Shown here: piece after piece, positions 21,751 through 31,981 of the stretch | Layout: every line of letters begins with the position of its first letter | How positions within the stretch are numbered: position 1 is the first letter of the stretch | Assembly: GCA_002786025.1 (NCBI GenBank) | Contig: NHNW01000105.1 | Location: 1 to 35,071 of the forward strand | DNA: 35,071 nucleotides | Direction: 5' to 3' | Source: Zasmidium citrigriseum | Taxonomy: Eukaryota; Ascomycota; Dothideomycetes; Mycosphaerellales; Mycosphaerellaceae | The notes under the pieces: model-generated | What the model saw: the letters and a program-made list of their open reading frames with translations, nothing else | Database searches by the model: none | Told to the model about the DNA's origin: nothing | Program-made: the position numbers and the translations under genes

Positions 21751-24700
21751 AACGAGCTAGAGTAGCGTATTGCTAGGTAGCGTACTTACCCTTAGGTTAA
21801 CTTTCTTACCGCGGAAGGCTTCGATAACGATAGGTTATATTTTCGGTATCCTACTATACCTCCCCTCTACGACCTACTTTAACTCCTAGATACCGACTAA
21901 TATAATACCCTTCGCCTTTTACTCTCCCCTAGCGCTAACGTCTTCTCTTTATAGTCTAACGTTACTATACCTTATATACTAGACGAAGCTAGACGCTAGT
22001 TATTACGTAAGATACGCGAGCGATAGGATACTAAAGATCGTTTTATATTATACTAGGAGCCTCTACTAGACCCTATAAACCTAGTTATTATAGACGCCCT
22101 TACCCTAACGTAGAACCGCCTATCTAACGAGTTTAATACTAGACTCGATAAGGACGTATAGAGCTATTACCTACGTTATAACGAGACGTAGTAGCTAAAG
22201 CTTAATACGGACGGTATTTATACTTACTATAAGAACGCTAATTATAGTAACGAGCTAGATAACCCCTTTCTTTCCTCTAACGATAATAATATAGATCTAG
22301 GCTAAGTTCTAGCTTATCTACTAAGTTAACGACCCTAGAGGAGAGTCTAATCGCTCGGGTCTATATCCTATATAGATATTTATAGTTCGGAGTTAGTAAT
22401 ACAAATTTAGTAGTTATATTATAAACTTTATACGAGATACTATAAAGGTCTATCGTAAGCTACTACTATTACTAAAGAATATCGACGTCGTCTATCTAAA
22501 GCCTTTACGAACGGACTAGCGGTATAATAGACAGTTTAAGAAGTAGTTCCGTATACGTACTTAGGTCGTACGGTAGTAGTTAGAATAGTTAAAGATTTAT
22601 AATCTATTATATCGAGATATTAAGATTAATAAGGACGCCCTTAGCTAACTCCCTAGCGGGGAGGGTAGTAATGTTACTAATTAAGTAACGACCGATACCT
22701 CTAACGTAGATAAAGGTACTACTACTACTACCTAGTAAGGGCCGAATATCGATCCTTAGGGAGAAGCTACGGACGACGACGAAGAGCCTAGCTACGATAT
22801 CGGCGGTATACTATACGTCTACCCTACGACTAGTAATATCGATACTCTTCGTACTTATCTTCGCTAGTAGCGTAGAGCTAGAACTAATATTCTCTAAGGC
22901 CCGTAGTAGCCGACTAGCGATCTAATAATTACATAGCCTAATATCGAAGAACTCCCTATTAATAAGCTTAATCGGTCTACTCCTATCTTAGCTATAGCGT
23001 TTCTAACGCTATTTCTATATAGTAAGGCTAATTTCTCGTAAGCCCGTCTTCGTAGCGTTAGGTTTAACTAGTATATTAAGTACTATATCCGCCTTTATAA
23101 CAATCGATTCGCTTAATATCCGCGCTAGGGGTTCTACGTTTTTAATACTAATATAAGATAGTAGGCGTTAAATAGAGCCGGCTTTTACGTTAACCGATAA
23201 GAGTAAGAAGGTCGTAATATTACCGCCGCCGATCTTAACGCCGCCCTAGCTACCGACGTAAGTAATCTATAGGCCTAAGTACTCCTTAACTCCGTCGTCC
23301 GCTCTACGTCCTTACTACGTAGTACTCGGCTATATTAGAATAGCCGTAGCTACAATCTTATTACCTACGTCCGTAGACTAGGTAAACGTAGCCTATTCGT
23401 CGCGGTTAGTACGGCTAACTTACAATAGGAATCTCTAGCTCGCTATATACTAAAGTACGACCTTTAGAAGTTACTCGCTAGGAAGCTAGATAAGCGTACT
23501 CGTCTCGTATATAAGAATCTTCGAGACTATCTATATATTATAGACGCCTATATCGAGCGGCGCTTCCGCTTCTTCCTAGAGACCGTCTTAAAACCTAAGT
23601 TTAATATTATCGACTACTAGTACCGCTTTACGTAGCAATCTCGTAGAAGCGCCTACGTCTACTTCTTTCTTTAGTATAACCTTCTAACTAAGGATCTTAA
23701 TATCGCGGATAAAATAGAGCGTAAAGAGTACGCCCGTCTTTAGGGTATATATATCTTAGCTATAAACCCTAAGCTAGGCCGACAAGTTAGTAAAGAAAGT
23801 ACTATCCTATAGACGGGTTCCGAGTATCTATCCTATACGTAAGAAGAACTATTAGATATAGTCGATCGTATATAGTATTATACGTATAGTTACTACTATA
23901 TACGACGTAAGAAGGGTGCTCCTACCGACGTACTAGACGAATACAGATTCTACTACCCTCGTAAGAAGCGTAGCGAGGTAGAAGTTAATTACGAGTATAA
24001 CCCTATTATCTTGGATTCTACGTAGCGTATAACTACCTATAGCTCTACTACTTCCCCCGGCTATTTTTAATAGTATAGCGTACTAATACGGATATCTCCC
24101 CCTATACTACTATCTACGCTATCCTTAACTACGTCGCTAAATACTATAGTAAGGCTAAAATAGAGAGTATATCCTATTAGGAGATTATAAAGAATATTAT
24201 ACCTAAGGTACGCGATAAGGACCGCCCTTCCTTTCCTTTATAGCGAAGACTATAATATAACTTATTAGAGAGCGAGAATAGTTAAGCTAAGAAGTCGGCT
24301 CTATACCTCTAGGCCTACCTCTTTAGATAGGTAGTCGTACTATCGTAACCCTTAATTGCCGTCTACTATAGGAGTAGACTTAGCCTATTATAGAAGGTAA
24401 CGGTAAGGTTTAAGAGAGAGGCCGAAGTCCTATTTAGAAGTATAAGATTCGTTACTAAGCCCTCGAAGAGGTTACGCTCTTTAAGTTCCTAACTAAGTAT
24501 AATATTTAGCGTAGTTAGCGAGAGCCGAAGCTACTACTCCGTAGTAGCGACTACTAGCTTATTAACTACTTCCCTAGATACCCGTCTTCTCTCGTCGCCG
24601 ATAAGACTTATAGGTCTAAATACGAGCTATACTACCGTATAAAGGTCCTCCTCTACTACGTTTAGAAGGACACGTAGCTAGAATACTCTATCTAGTACCC

Positions 24701-25250
24701 CTACTTCTTCCTCGAGGATAAGGATTATATACGCCCGTTTACTACTTAGTCCGAAGCCTACTAGTATTACCTAGAGGAGTATAGCGCCCCTAACGACGAC
24801 TATCTTTAAGATATACTAGAGAAAGATAATAACTAATTCGAGGAACGTCCTATAGGTCGTAAAGGCGATCTAGTTAACTTCTAAGATCTTATAAATAACC
24901 CTATAAACTAAGCTAGTATTCTCGAAGAAGATCCTAATAATATCGGGTATCGCGATATAGATCGTACTATTAACTAGACTAACCGAGTTAGACGGTACTA
25001 CGATCCCTTTCTAGAGCTATATTAGTTACTAATAACGTAGTAGTAGACTCTTAAGGCTAAGGATCTAGCGAACTTCGACGTTAATTCTTAATCTATAGCC
25101 TAGATTAACCGCCTCAACCGATACTAACGTTAGGTATTTAACTTAATTATAGACTACTACGATAGTACCTTACGCTAGAAGTTAGCTAGTAGTAGAGTAG
25201 ACAAGCTAGAGTAGCTGCTCTTAAATATTAATAGGCTAGCTAGTATATTA
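21750..25250 (+). pseudogene. RIP-killed Helitron Rep/helicase (copy 1, truncated at the P-loop)
   Basis: Helitron transposase relic: a HUH endonuclease (Rep) joined to a Pif1-like helicase, which moves DNA by rolling-circle transposition. Recognisable in order: zinc-finger remnant near 22,213-22,236 (Cys/His now Tyr), LTTLEESLIAR near 22,326, the Helitron-like N domain with PINKLNRSTPILAIAF from 22,955 and KANFS...ARLRSVRFN, SLARYILKYDL, KPKFNIIDY, then the HUH site at 23,654-23,662. There the expected His-x-His reads Y-V-Y. Further on come TNTDISPYTT near 24,082, ILNYVAKYYSKA, YFPRY near 24,567, and the start of Walker A as INRLAS at 25,227-25,244. The frame shifts at least three times. The helicase itself is missing beyond the P-loop, where satellite-like DNA begins. 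Inactive. Confidence 0.85.
23654..23662 (+). other. HUH nickase site of Helitron copy 1, both His changed to Tyr
   Basis: The family motif is His-x-His, which binds the metal for the nicking Tyr. The codons here are TAC GTC TAC, each CAC or CAT changed by a single C-to-T in CpA. The sequence before it, WQ/RRSA-like in position, keeps the family spacing after KPKFNIIDY. The endonuclease would be inactive. Confidence 0.75.
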
Positions 25251-25864
25251 ACTAGACGAGAAACTAGTTACTATCTATACGCTCCTAGTAGCTTCTACTC
25301 TACGCGACTTGTTAATTACGTAGCTTGTATTATATTTAGAGCAAGATACGTTCTATATAGCCTATAGTTAACGTAACTTAACTTATACGGAAAGTACGAT
25401 ATAAGCTAAATAGAATCTACGTAGAATCCGATTCGCGTAGCTTATAACCTATATAGCTTGCGTCGAACGTAGCTTATAATACTTATATCTTACGCTACGC
25501 TAAGAGTACGTTATATATAGCTTACGCCGCGTCGAAATTGCGCTCTACGTAAAATACGATCCACGTAACTTAACTTAAGTAAGATATACGCTCTATATAT
25601 ACTACTCGAACCGTAAACTATACTTTATAATATCTACGCTTAATATAGACTACGCGCGCTCCTAACTACGTAGATTATTAATTGTATTAAGATTAACCTA
25701 CGCTTGTCCCTAGTTATATCTAATATAACTTACGCTCGTCGCTAATTATATTAAGTCTAATCTACGCTCTCCGCTAATTATATCTAATACAATTTACGCC
25801 TACCGCTAGTTATAGTCGATATAGCTTACGCTCGCTATAGCTTACGCTCGCTAGTAGTTATATT

Positions 25865-26248
25865 TAATATAGCTTACGCTCGGCGCAAATTGCGCTTATC
25901 CTAGCTTATATTCGATATAGCTTACGCTCGCCGTAACTTACGTCTACTCTAGGTTATATTCGATATAGCTTACGCTCGCCGTAACTTACGTCTACTCTAG
26001 CTTATATTCGATATAGCTTACGCTTAGCGCAAATTACGCTTATCCTAGCGTATATTCGATATAGCTTACGCTCGCCGTAACTTACGTCTACTCTAGCTTA
26101 TATTCGATATAGCTTACGCTCGCCGTAACTTACGTTTATCTTAGCTTATATACGATATAGCTTACGCTCGCTATAACTTACGTTCGACGTAGTTTATATT
26201 CGATATAACTTACGCTTGCTACTAATTATATCGAGGCTAATCTATATT
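25865..26248. repeat. 48-bp tandem sub-array
   Basis: CGATATA[GA]CTTACG recurs at 25,913, 25,961, 26,009, 26,057, 26,105, 26,153 and 26,201 (the last with GATATAACTTACG), exactly 48 bp apart. Each unit is three 16-bp segments: one with TAGCTTACG, one with TAACTTACG and one ending TAGCTTATATT. Confidence 0.9.
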
Positions 26249-27910
26249 TACTCTAAATTGTATTAAGTCTAACCTACGCTCGCCGTAAATTGTATTAAAT
26301 TCAATCTCTACTTACTACTACTTATATTAAATATAGCTTACGCTTACCGCTAATTGTATTAAATATAGCTTACGACCGTCGCTAGCTATATTTAATACAA
26401 CTTACGTCTTCCGTTAATTATAATCGGTACTATTTACGCTTACTACTAATTATATTTATTGTAACTTACGCTCGCCGCTAATTATATTCGATATAACTTA
26501 CGCTCGCCGCTAATTGTATCTAATACAACTTACGCTCGCCGCTAATTGTATTCGATACAACTTACGCTTACTACTAATTATATCTAATATAACTTACGCC
26601 TGCTAGTAATTATATCCGTTATAGCTTACGTTCGCTACTAATTATATTAGATATAACTTACGCTCGCTACTAATTATATCGAATATAACTTACGCCTACT
26701 AGTAATTGTATTCGATATAACTTACGCTCGCCGCTAATTATATTCGATATAACTTACGTTCGCCGCTAATTATATTCGATATAACTTACGCCCGCCGCTA
26801 ATTATATCCGATATAACTTACGTTTACTACTAATTATATTGGATACAACTTACGCTCGCTACTAATTATATTCGATATAACTTACGCTCGCCGCTAATTG
26901 TATCCGATATAGCTTACGCTTACTACTAGTTATATTCGATATAACTTACGCCTATCGCTAATTATATTCGATATAACTTACGCCTACCGCTAATTATATC
27001 TAATATAACTTACGTTCGCTACTAATTATATTAGATATAACTTACGCTCGCTACTAATTGTATTTAATATAACTTACGCCTACTACTAATTATATCCGAT
27101 ATAACTTACGTTCGCTACTAATTATATCGGATACAACTTACGCTTACTACTAATTGTATTTAATATAACTTGCGCCCGCCGCTAATTATATCCGATATAA
27201 CTTACGCCTACTAGTAATTATATCCGATATAGCTTACGCTCGCTAGTAATTGTATCCGATATAGCTTACGCTTACTACTAATTATATTCGATACAATTTC
27301 CGTCTTCTAGTAATTGTATTTAATATAACTTGCGTTCGCTACTAATTGTATATAATACAACTTACGCTCTCTACTAATTGTATTCGATACAATCTACGCT
27401 AACCGCTAGTTATATCTAATATAGTTTACGCTTGCTACTAATTATATTCGATACAACTTACGTTCTTTACTAATTATATTTAATACAATTTACGCTAGCC
27501 GCTAGTTATATTCGATATAACTTGCGTTTACTACTAGTTATATTCGACATAACTTACGCTCGTCGCTAATTATATCCGATATAACTTACGTCTACCGTAG
27601 CTTACGCCCGCCGCTAATTATATCCGATATAACTAGCGCCTAACGCTAGTTGTATTCGATATAACTTACGCTCGCCGCTAGTTATAGTTTACGCCTACCG
27701 CTATTTATATTATATATAATCTACGTATACTACTAATTGTATTATATACAATCTACGTATACCGCTAATTATACTATATATAATCTACGTATACCGCTAA
27801 TTATATCGTATACTATCTACGTCCGCCGCTAATTATATTAAATATAACTAGTAATCGTTACTACCTATAATCGCCGCTAATTGCCTTAGGTATAATCTAC
27901 GCTCGGCGCT
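26249..27910. repeat. 32-bp tandem sub-array, about 45-50 copies
   Basis: CTTACG keeps exact 32-bp phase over long distances (26,337, 26,369, 26,401, 26,465, 26,497, 26,529, then 27,553, which is 34 units from 26,465). One half is AACTTACGCTCGCCGC and the other TAATTATATTCGATAT. A 16-bp slip occurs between 27,585 and 27,601. Most monomers contain a dyad such as TTGTAT-TCG-ATACAA (26,546-26,560). From about 27,690 the word changes to AATCTACGTATACCGC at the same spacing. Confidence 0.92.
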
Positions 27911-28139
27911 AATTATAGCCGCCGCTAATTATATTCGATCTAGTCTACTAGTACGCCTAATTATTTCGAATATAGTCTACGGCCGTCGCTAATTACGCTT
28001 TCTACTAATTATATTAACTATAATCTCTACCTACTACTTATTACTTCGAATATAATCTACAATTGCTACTAGTTATATTTAATATAATCTACGCTCGCTT
28101 TAATTACGTATAATATAGTCTATACTCGCTACTAATTAC

Positions 28140-28690
28140 GCTTCCTTATACTATAGAAAATCTACCTATTGGAAAGACTAAGACTAAGATTACGAAATCT
28201 ATAGCTAAAATATACGGCTCGTATATCGAATATCGTAGCCCTATATAGGTGGATAACGTAATCTAGTCGGTTAAGAAGCTTATAGTTATACCCTAGCTAC
28301 GGCTAACTACCCGTAACGAAAAAAATCCCTTTCCTCTAAGCTACCTATCTACTAAAACGCTATAGTTATAAGGTCCAATCGACGTTAAGGTAACTATCTA
28401 TTAATAGATCGATACTAAGCTCTACGAGACTTATAGGCTCGGATATACCTCCTTATACTACTATCCTCGTAGTCCTACTATATCTAGCAAAGTACCTAGC
28501 GAAGTACGAGACTTAAAGCGTTACTTTCGTCGATACAATTAAGCGCGTAGCCTAGAACCTCTAGTAAGACATTTCTAAGCTACTACTATTAGTAGTATAG
28601 CGATCTATAAACCGCTTTATTAGCGAGCGAGATTACACTTCCTAATAAGGGATAAATATCCTTAATCGCTATCTACTAGTTATTAGCTTA
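28140..28690 (+). pseudogene. Unassigned RIP-mutated frame between satellite and Helitron copy 2
   Basis: A plus-strand frame with few stops reads TKLYETYRLGYTSLYYYPRS and VPSEVRDLKRYFRRYN near 28,400-28,540, then LEPLVRHF and RARLHFLIRDKY to about 28,660. It lies in a different register from the Helitron copy 2 frame that follows. It could be the upstream part of that Helitron after an indel, or another element; I do not recognise it. Confidence 0.35.
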
Positions 28691-30060
28691 CGTATAGCCT
28701 AAACTCTAGACTATTAGTCTCCTACCGAGTATAGGGTTATAGTAGATATCGTAGAAGCCGAAGTCTAGTAGAAGGGTAAGAGTGTCCTATAGAAGTATAT
28801 ATATTATATAGAAGATAGCTCGAACTATTTAAAGCAAGAAATACTCTTTAACTTCCTTACCTAGTACGACTTTACTAATTATAAGAAGATTAAGCCTCTC
28901 TAAGTAACTACGAAGAGTCGTATTATTAATTATTTCCCTCGGTATAGGCCCGATAAGTCTAACCTAGAGAGCTATAAGAACTACTACTAGGTACGTATCC
29001 TTCTTTATTATCTATTTAAGTAGTACCCTCTACTACTATATAGTTTTAACGATAGTGCTATAGATAATACTACTTTACGTCTTAGTACGAGGCCCTTAAT
29101 TATTGTCTAGCGTATTACAGTTATCCCTACGACTATTACGAGCTATTTCTAGAGTCTAAAGAGTATAAAGAGGATAAACTAGAAGAGTATTAAGACCTAT
29201 AGTAGGCTAATCTTGTAAGGGAATTTCCGTATATACTACGTAGTATTATTCCTTAGGATATCGAATATCTTAGCTAATATAGTATTAATCCTAAATACGA
29301 TTAGCGTCTATACGTAGGTCGCTATCTACGCTCTAATATTCGTACTAAAGAAACTACTTAGTAGTCTAATAAGCGAGCGGACTATCCCGTAGAGTTTACT
29401 ATTTAGATATAGTCTATAAGTAAGTACGAAGAGCTTAACTCTTAGTAGAAGCTTCTATATAATATAGTAATATAGTATTTTAAGGATACGCTTACTAGAA
29501 CTCCTCGAGAGCCTCTATATATTAATATTAACGGTAAAGCTAGTACTAGTAAGTTACACGTTATTAATATTCTCTCCGCCTATCTATAGTATATTAATCG
29601 AGAGACTACTAGAAATAATAATAATCTACTATATCGAGCGGCTCTAATAGGTATAGCCGTATATAGGATTAATAGAATAATTCTCTACCGTCTTTTCCGC
29701 CTTCCTATACGTAGTACTATATATAATCTACTTAGAGGTCGTATCCTAAACGATTAGTAACGTATATTCTAGTCTATTTACTATCTTATTATCGACGAAA
29801 AGAGTATAATTAGTATTAAGCTTCTCCGCTAGATCGATAGTCGACTAAGGTAGATCTAGGCTAATAATTAATCGATAGGTAGCCTTTTAGTCCTCCTATT
29901 CTACTACTTTTAACTCGGAGAAAGTATAGTTTAAGGACGTACTCTATATCTATAGTATAAAGGATAAAGCTCTAATCTATAATTATATAAAGATACGAGA
30001 TACTAGTAATTCTATTAAGGCCCTAAAAGCTATCTATCTAGCTAAGGAGCGTCTATAGCT
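28690..30060 (+). pseudogene. RIP-killed Helitron helicase fragment (copy 2)
   Basis: A second Helitron, distinct from copy 1 because both contain the same YFPRY region. In order: SPTEYRVIVDIVEAEV near 28,720-28,770, EILFNFLT and YDFTNYKKIKPL near 28,840-28,900, YFPRYRPDKSN near 28,928, KYEELNS, then Walker A at 29,533-29,556, HVINILSAYL, and a Walker B-like IIDEKS at 29,788-29,805 followed by IKLLR and IDSRLR. The expected Walker A G-x-A-G-T-G-K-S reads G-K-A-S-T-S-K-L. All three changes are single RIP transitions (GGT to AGT twice, TCA to TTA). One frame change lies near 29,040-29,180. The C-terminal helicase motifs are not seen after about 30,060 and the Rep nuclease part is missing on the left, so this is a fragment. 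Confidence 0.82.
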
Positions 30061-30310
30061 ACCTTCTAGGAGGTAGGGAACCTCTATACTCTATTAGTAG
30101 GTCTATAAGGACTATCCCTAGCGTCGTCTCGTATATAGGTACGGAGGTAAGTAGAACGATCTATATCCTTAATTAGACCGTAAACGAGTATACTACTATC
30201 GAGGGGACTTTAGTAAGAGTATAAATAAAGACGGCTTTACTATATTAAAGTAATTACTCGTTAACGTCGACTAGATATATAATATCTAGAGGGATCTACT
30301 TCTTTATTCT
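30060..30310. other. Unassigned stretch between Helitron copy 2 and the repeat-bearing relic
   Basis: No convincing frame. It probably contains the decayed or truncated 3' part of the Helitron helicase and the end of the minus-strand gene to the right. Confidence 0.3.
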
Positions 30311-31480
30311 TCTTTTCGCCTTTCTACCTCTTATCTTCTTCGCCGCCTTCTTATCTTCCGTTCTTATCTCTAATACCTATTCCCTCTCGGTAATCTTACT
30401 TAAGGTTACTATATTATCCTACTTTAATATTATAGCTAGCTACCTTATATTCTCCTAATCCTCGTTAGACGCTAATATAGTTAGATTCGTAATAATATTA
30501 AATATAGTATCGATAGTATTAACTCCGCTCTATAAAAGGTTCTTATCTCGCGCCTATAGATATAAGAATACCCGTAGTAAACGCTCCTTCGTATCGATAT
30601 CTTAGTATAACTTATCGGCGATATTATATACGAATTATAGTAGCTCGGCGACTATATCCTTTTTCGAGGTATTTAGTACTAAGTCTTCTAGCTTCTATTC
30701 CTCTAGTAGTACGAAATCCGAATAAAGTATCTCGTAGACCTTATTCCGCAATTCGCCTAGTAGGCTAAAGAATCTAGTCGTCTTTACTCTTAGCTAAACC
30801 GCTACGTTCGCTATTAATACTACGGCTTTCGACCGTTACTAACTAGCTAGCCGTAGGGACGTCTAGGTACTATCGTTAAGAGTATTAGTACTCGCTTTCG
30901 GCGCTTTAGTATATTATTAGTTAGCTAGCCGCGGCGACTTCTAGGTGCTATCGTTAATAGTATCGGTCCTCGCTTTCGACGCTTTAGTATATTACTACTT
31001 TAACGGCGGGCGCGTCTCGATACTATCGTTAAGAGTATTGTCTTTACCGTTAGTACTTAGGTTTATCGCTTTCTTATGTTACTACTTTAATAGCGAGCGC
31101 GTCTCGATACTCTCGCTAAGAGTATCGTCTTTACCGTTAGTACTTAGGTTTATCGCTTTCTTATATTACTACTTTAATAGCGGGCGCGTCTCGATACTCT
31201 CGCTAAGAGTGTCGTCTTTACCGTCGGTACTTAGGTTTATCGCTTTCTTATATTACTACTTTAACGGCGGGCGCGTCTTAATACTCTCGCTAAGAGTATC
31301 GTCTTTACCGTTAGTACTTAGGTTTATCGCTTTCTTATATTACTACTTTAACGGCGGGGGGCGTCTTAATACTATCGTCGAGACTTTTGTTCTTACTTTC
31401 CTAGTACGCTACCTATATTCCTAACTTAATACTATTAGTATCTAGCTACTATCGTTAAGAGTATCGTTCTTACTATCGTA
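30310..31480 (-). pseudogene. RIP-degraded gene with N-terminal 29-residue tandem repeats
   Basis: On the minus strand the frame starts in tandem repeats (about 31,430-30,870) whose units read KKAINLSTNGKDDTLSES and IETRPPLK followed by two TAG/TAA (former Gln). Two shorter units of 26 and 25 residues (YTKAPKASTNTLNDST type) come next. In the same frame follows TTRFFSLLGELRNKVYEIL near 30,780-30,725, which resembles the start of the fungal 2EXR/F-box-like motif (LPxELRNxIYE). A helical remainder (KKDIVAELL, YNIADKLY, KERLLRVFLYL) ends with a Lys-rich EDKKAAKKIR near 30,315. All repeat lengths are multiples of three, which keeps the frame and argues for former coding. The last, most N-terminal unit carries an extra base. 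The plus-strand open frame over the repeats is its antisense shadow. Confidence 0.6.
30992..31426 (-). repeat. Five 87-bp tandem repeats (29 codons each)
   Basis: TTACTACTTT begins at 30,992, 31,079, 31,166, 31,253 and 31,340, exactly 87 bp apart. The units are highly alike and differ mostly by transitions. Adjoining units at 30,871-31,023 have 78- and 75-bp spacing, still multiples of three. The period of whole codons fits a repeat inside the minus-strand coding frame. Confidence 0.92.
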
Positions 31481-31489
31481 GCTTACTTT

Positions 31490-31980
31490 CTATTCCCTCT
31501 TTACTTTACTATAATACTTATTATACCGCCTTCCTTTTAGGCTCCCTCTATTTAAAATAGTCTACGGACGCGCGGACGTCTATAGAGTATAGTAAAGCTA
31601 AAGCTACCTTAGGTATTCGCGCGTTAAAGCCGAAGCTAAGGCCCCGTTAAACCTTATTCTTAACCTTACCTCTTGAACTTTAAAACTTTATATTAATTGA
31701 AGCGACAATTAAAGAGTAAATAACCCCTTATAGTACTACGAGGTCCGTCTATATTCTATTACTATAACTTAGCTCTATTAAGATATTTAACTACTTCTTT
31801 ACGATAATACTATTTATAACGTCCTATATATTCTCTACGTCCTTAATCCTACTTTAAGATATATATATAATAGGTAATACTAAGAGTAACGAATCTTATA
31901 TATATTTATTAATCTTCGCTCTTACTCGGTTTACGGACGTTTATCTCCCTAGTTCGAGCCTTCTTTTTCTATAAACCCTA
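31490..31980. other. Intergenic stretch before the unit boundary
   Basis: No convincing frame. AT-rich in 31,660-31,730, with a small cluster of escaped TpG/CpA (near 31,674, 31,699 and 31,707). It lies between the 5' end of the minus-strand repeat-bearing relic and the 5' end of the plus-strand relic that crosses into the repeated segment, so it would be the place for two divergent promoters. No motif can be read. Confidence 0.35.
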
Positions 31981-31981
31981 G

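Larger units (their letters stand above)
25310..28140. repeat. Satellite block built on 16-bp units (32-bp and 48-bp higher forms)
   Basis: About 2.8 kb of tandem repeats centred on TA[AG]CTTACG. The left edge (25,310-25,860) is diverged but keeps the words ACGTAGCTTA and TTACGCTC. A 48-bp form and a long 32-bp form follow, and the right edge (27,900-28,140) decays. Single 16-bp slips show that the base unit is 16 bp. It separates the two Helitron relics. Array DNA is RIP-mutated like the rest, but unevenly: some monomers keep TTGTAT/ATACAA where others have TTATAT/ATATAA. Confidence 0.85.

Noticed and set aside
26249..27910. CRISPR array
   Set aside because: The 32-bp units adjoin directly with no unique spacers, and there are no cas genes.
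21750..30060. One Helitron split by the satellite
   Set aside because: The YFPRY region and its neighbours occur on both sides (near 24,567 and 28,928), so there are two partly overlapping relics, not two halves.
30945..31424. 159-residue open frame on the plus strand as a real gene
   Set aside because: It covers an 87-bp tandem repeat whose period keeps any stop-free frame open. Its product is a monotonous Leu/Tyr/Ser-rich string, while the minus strand reads on in frame into protein-like sequence on one side of the repeats.
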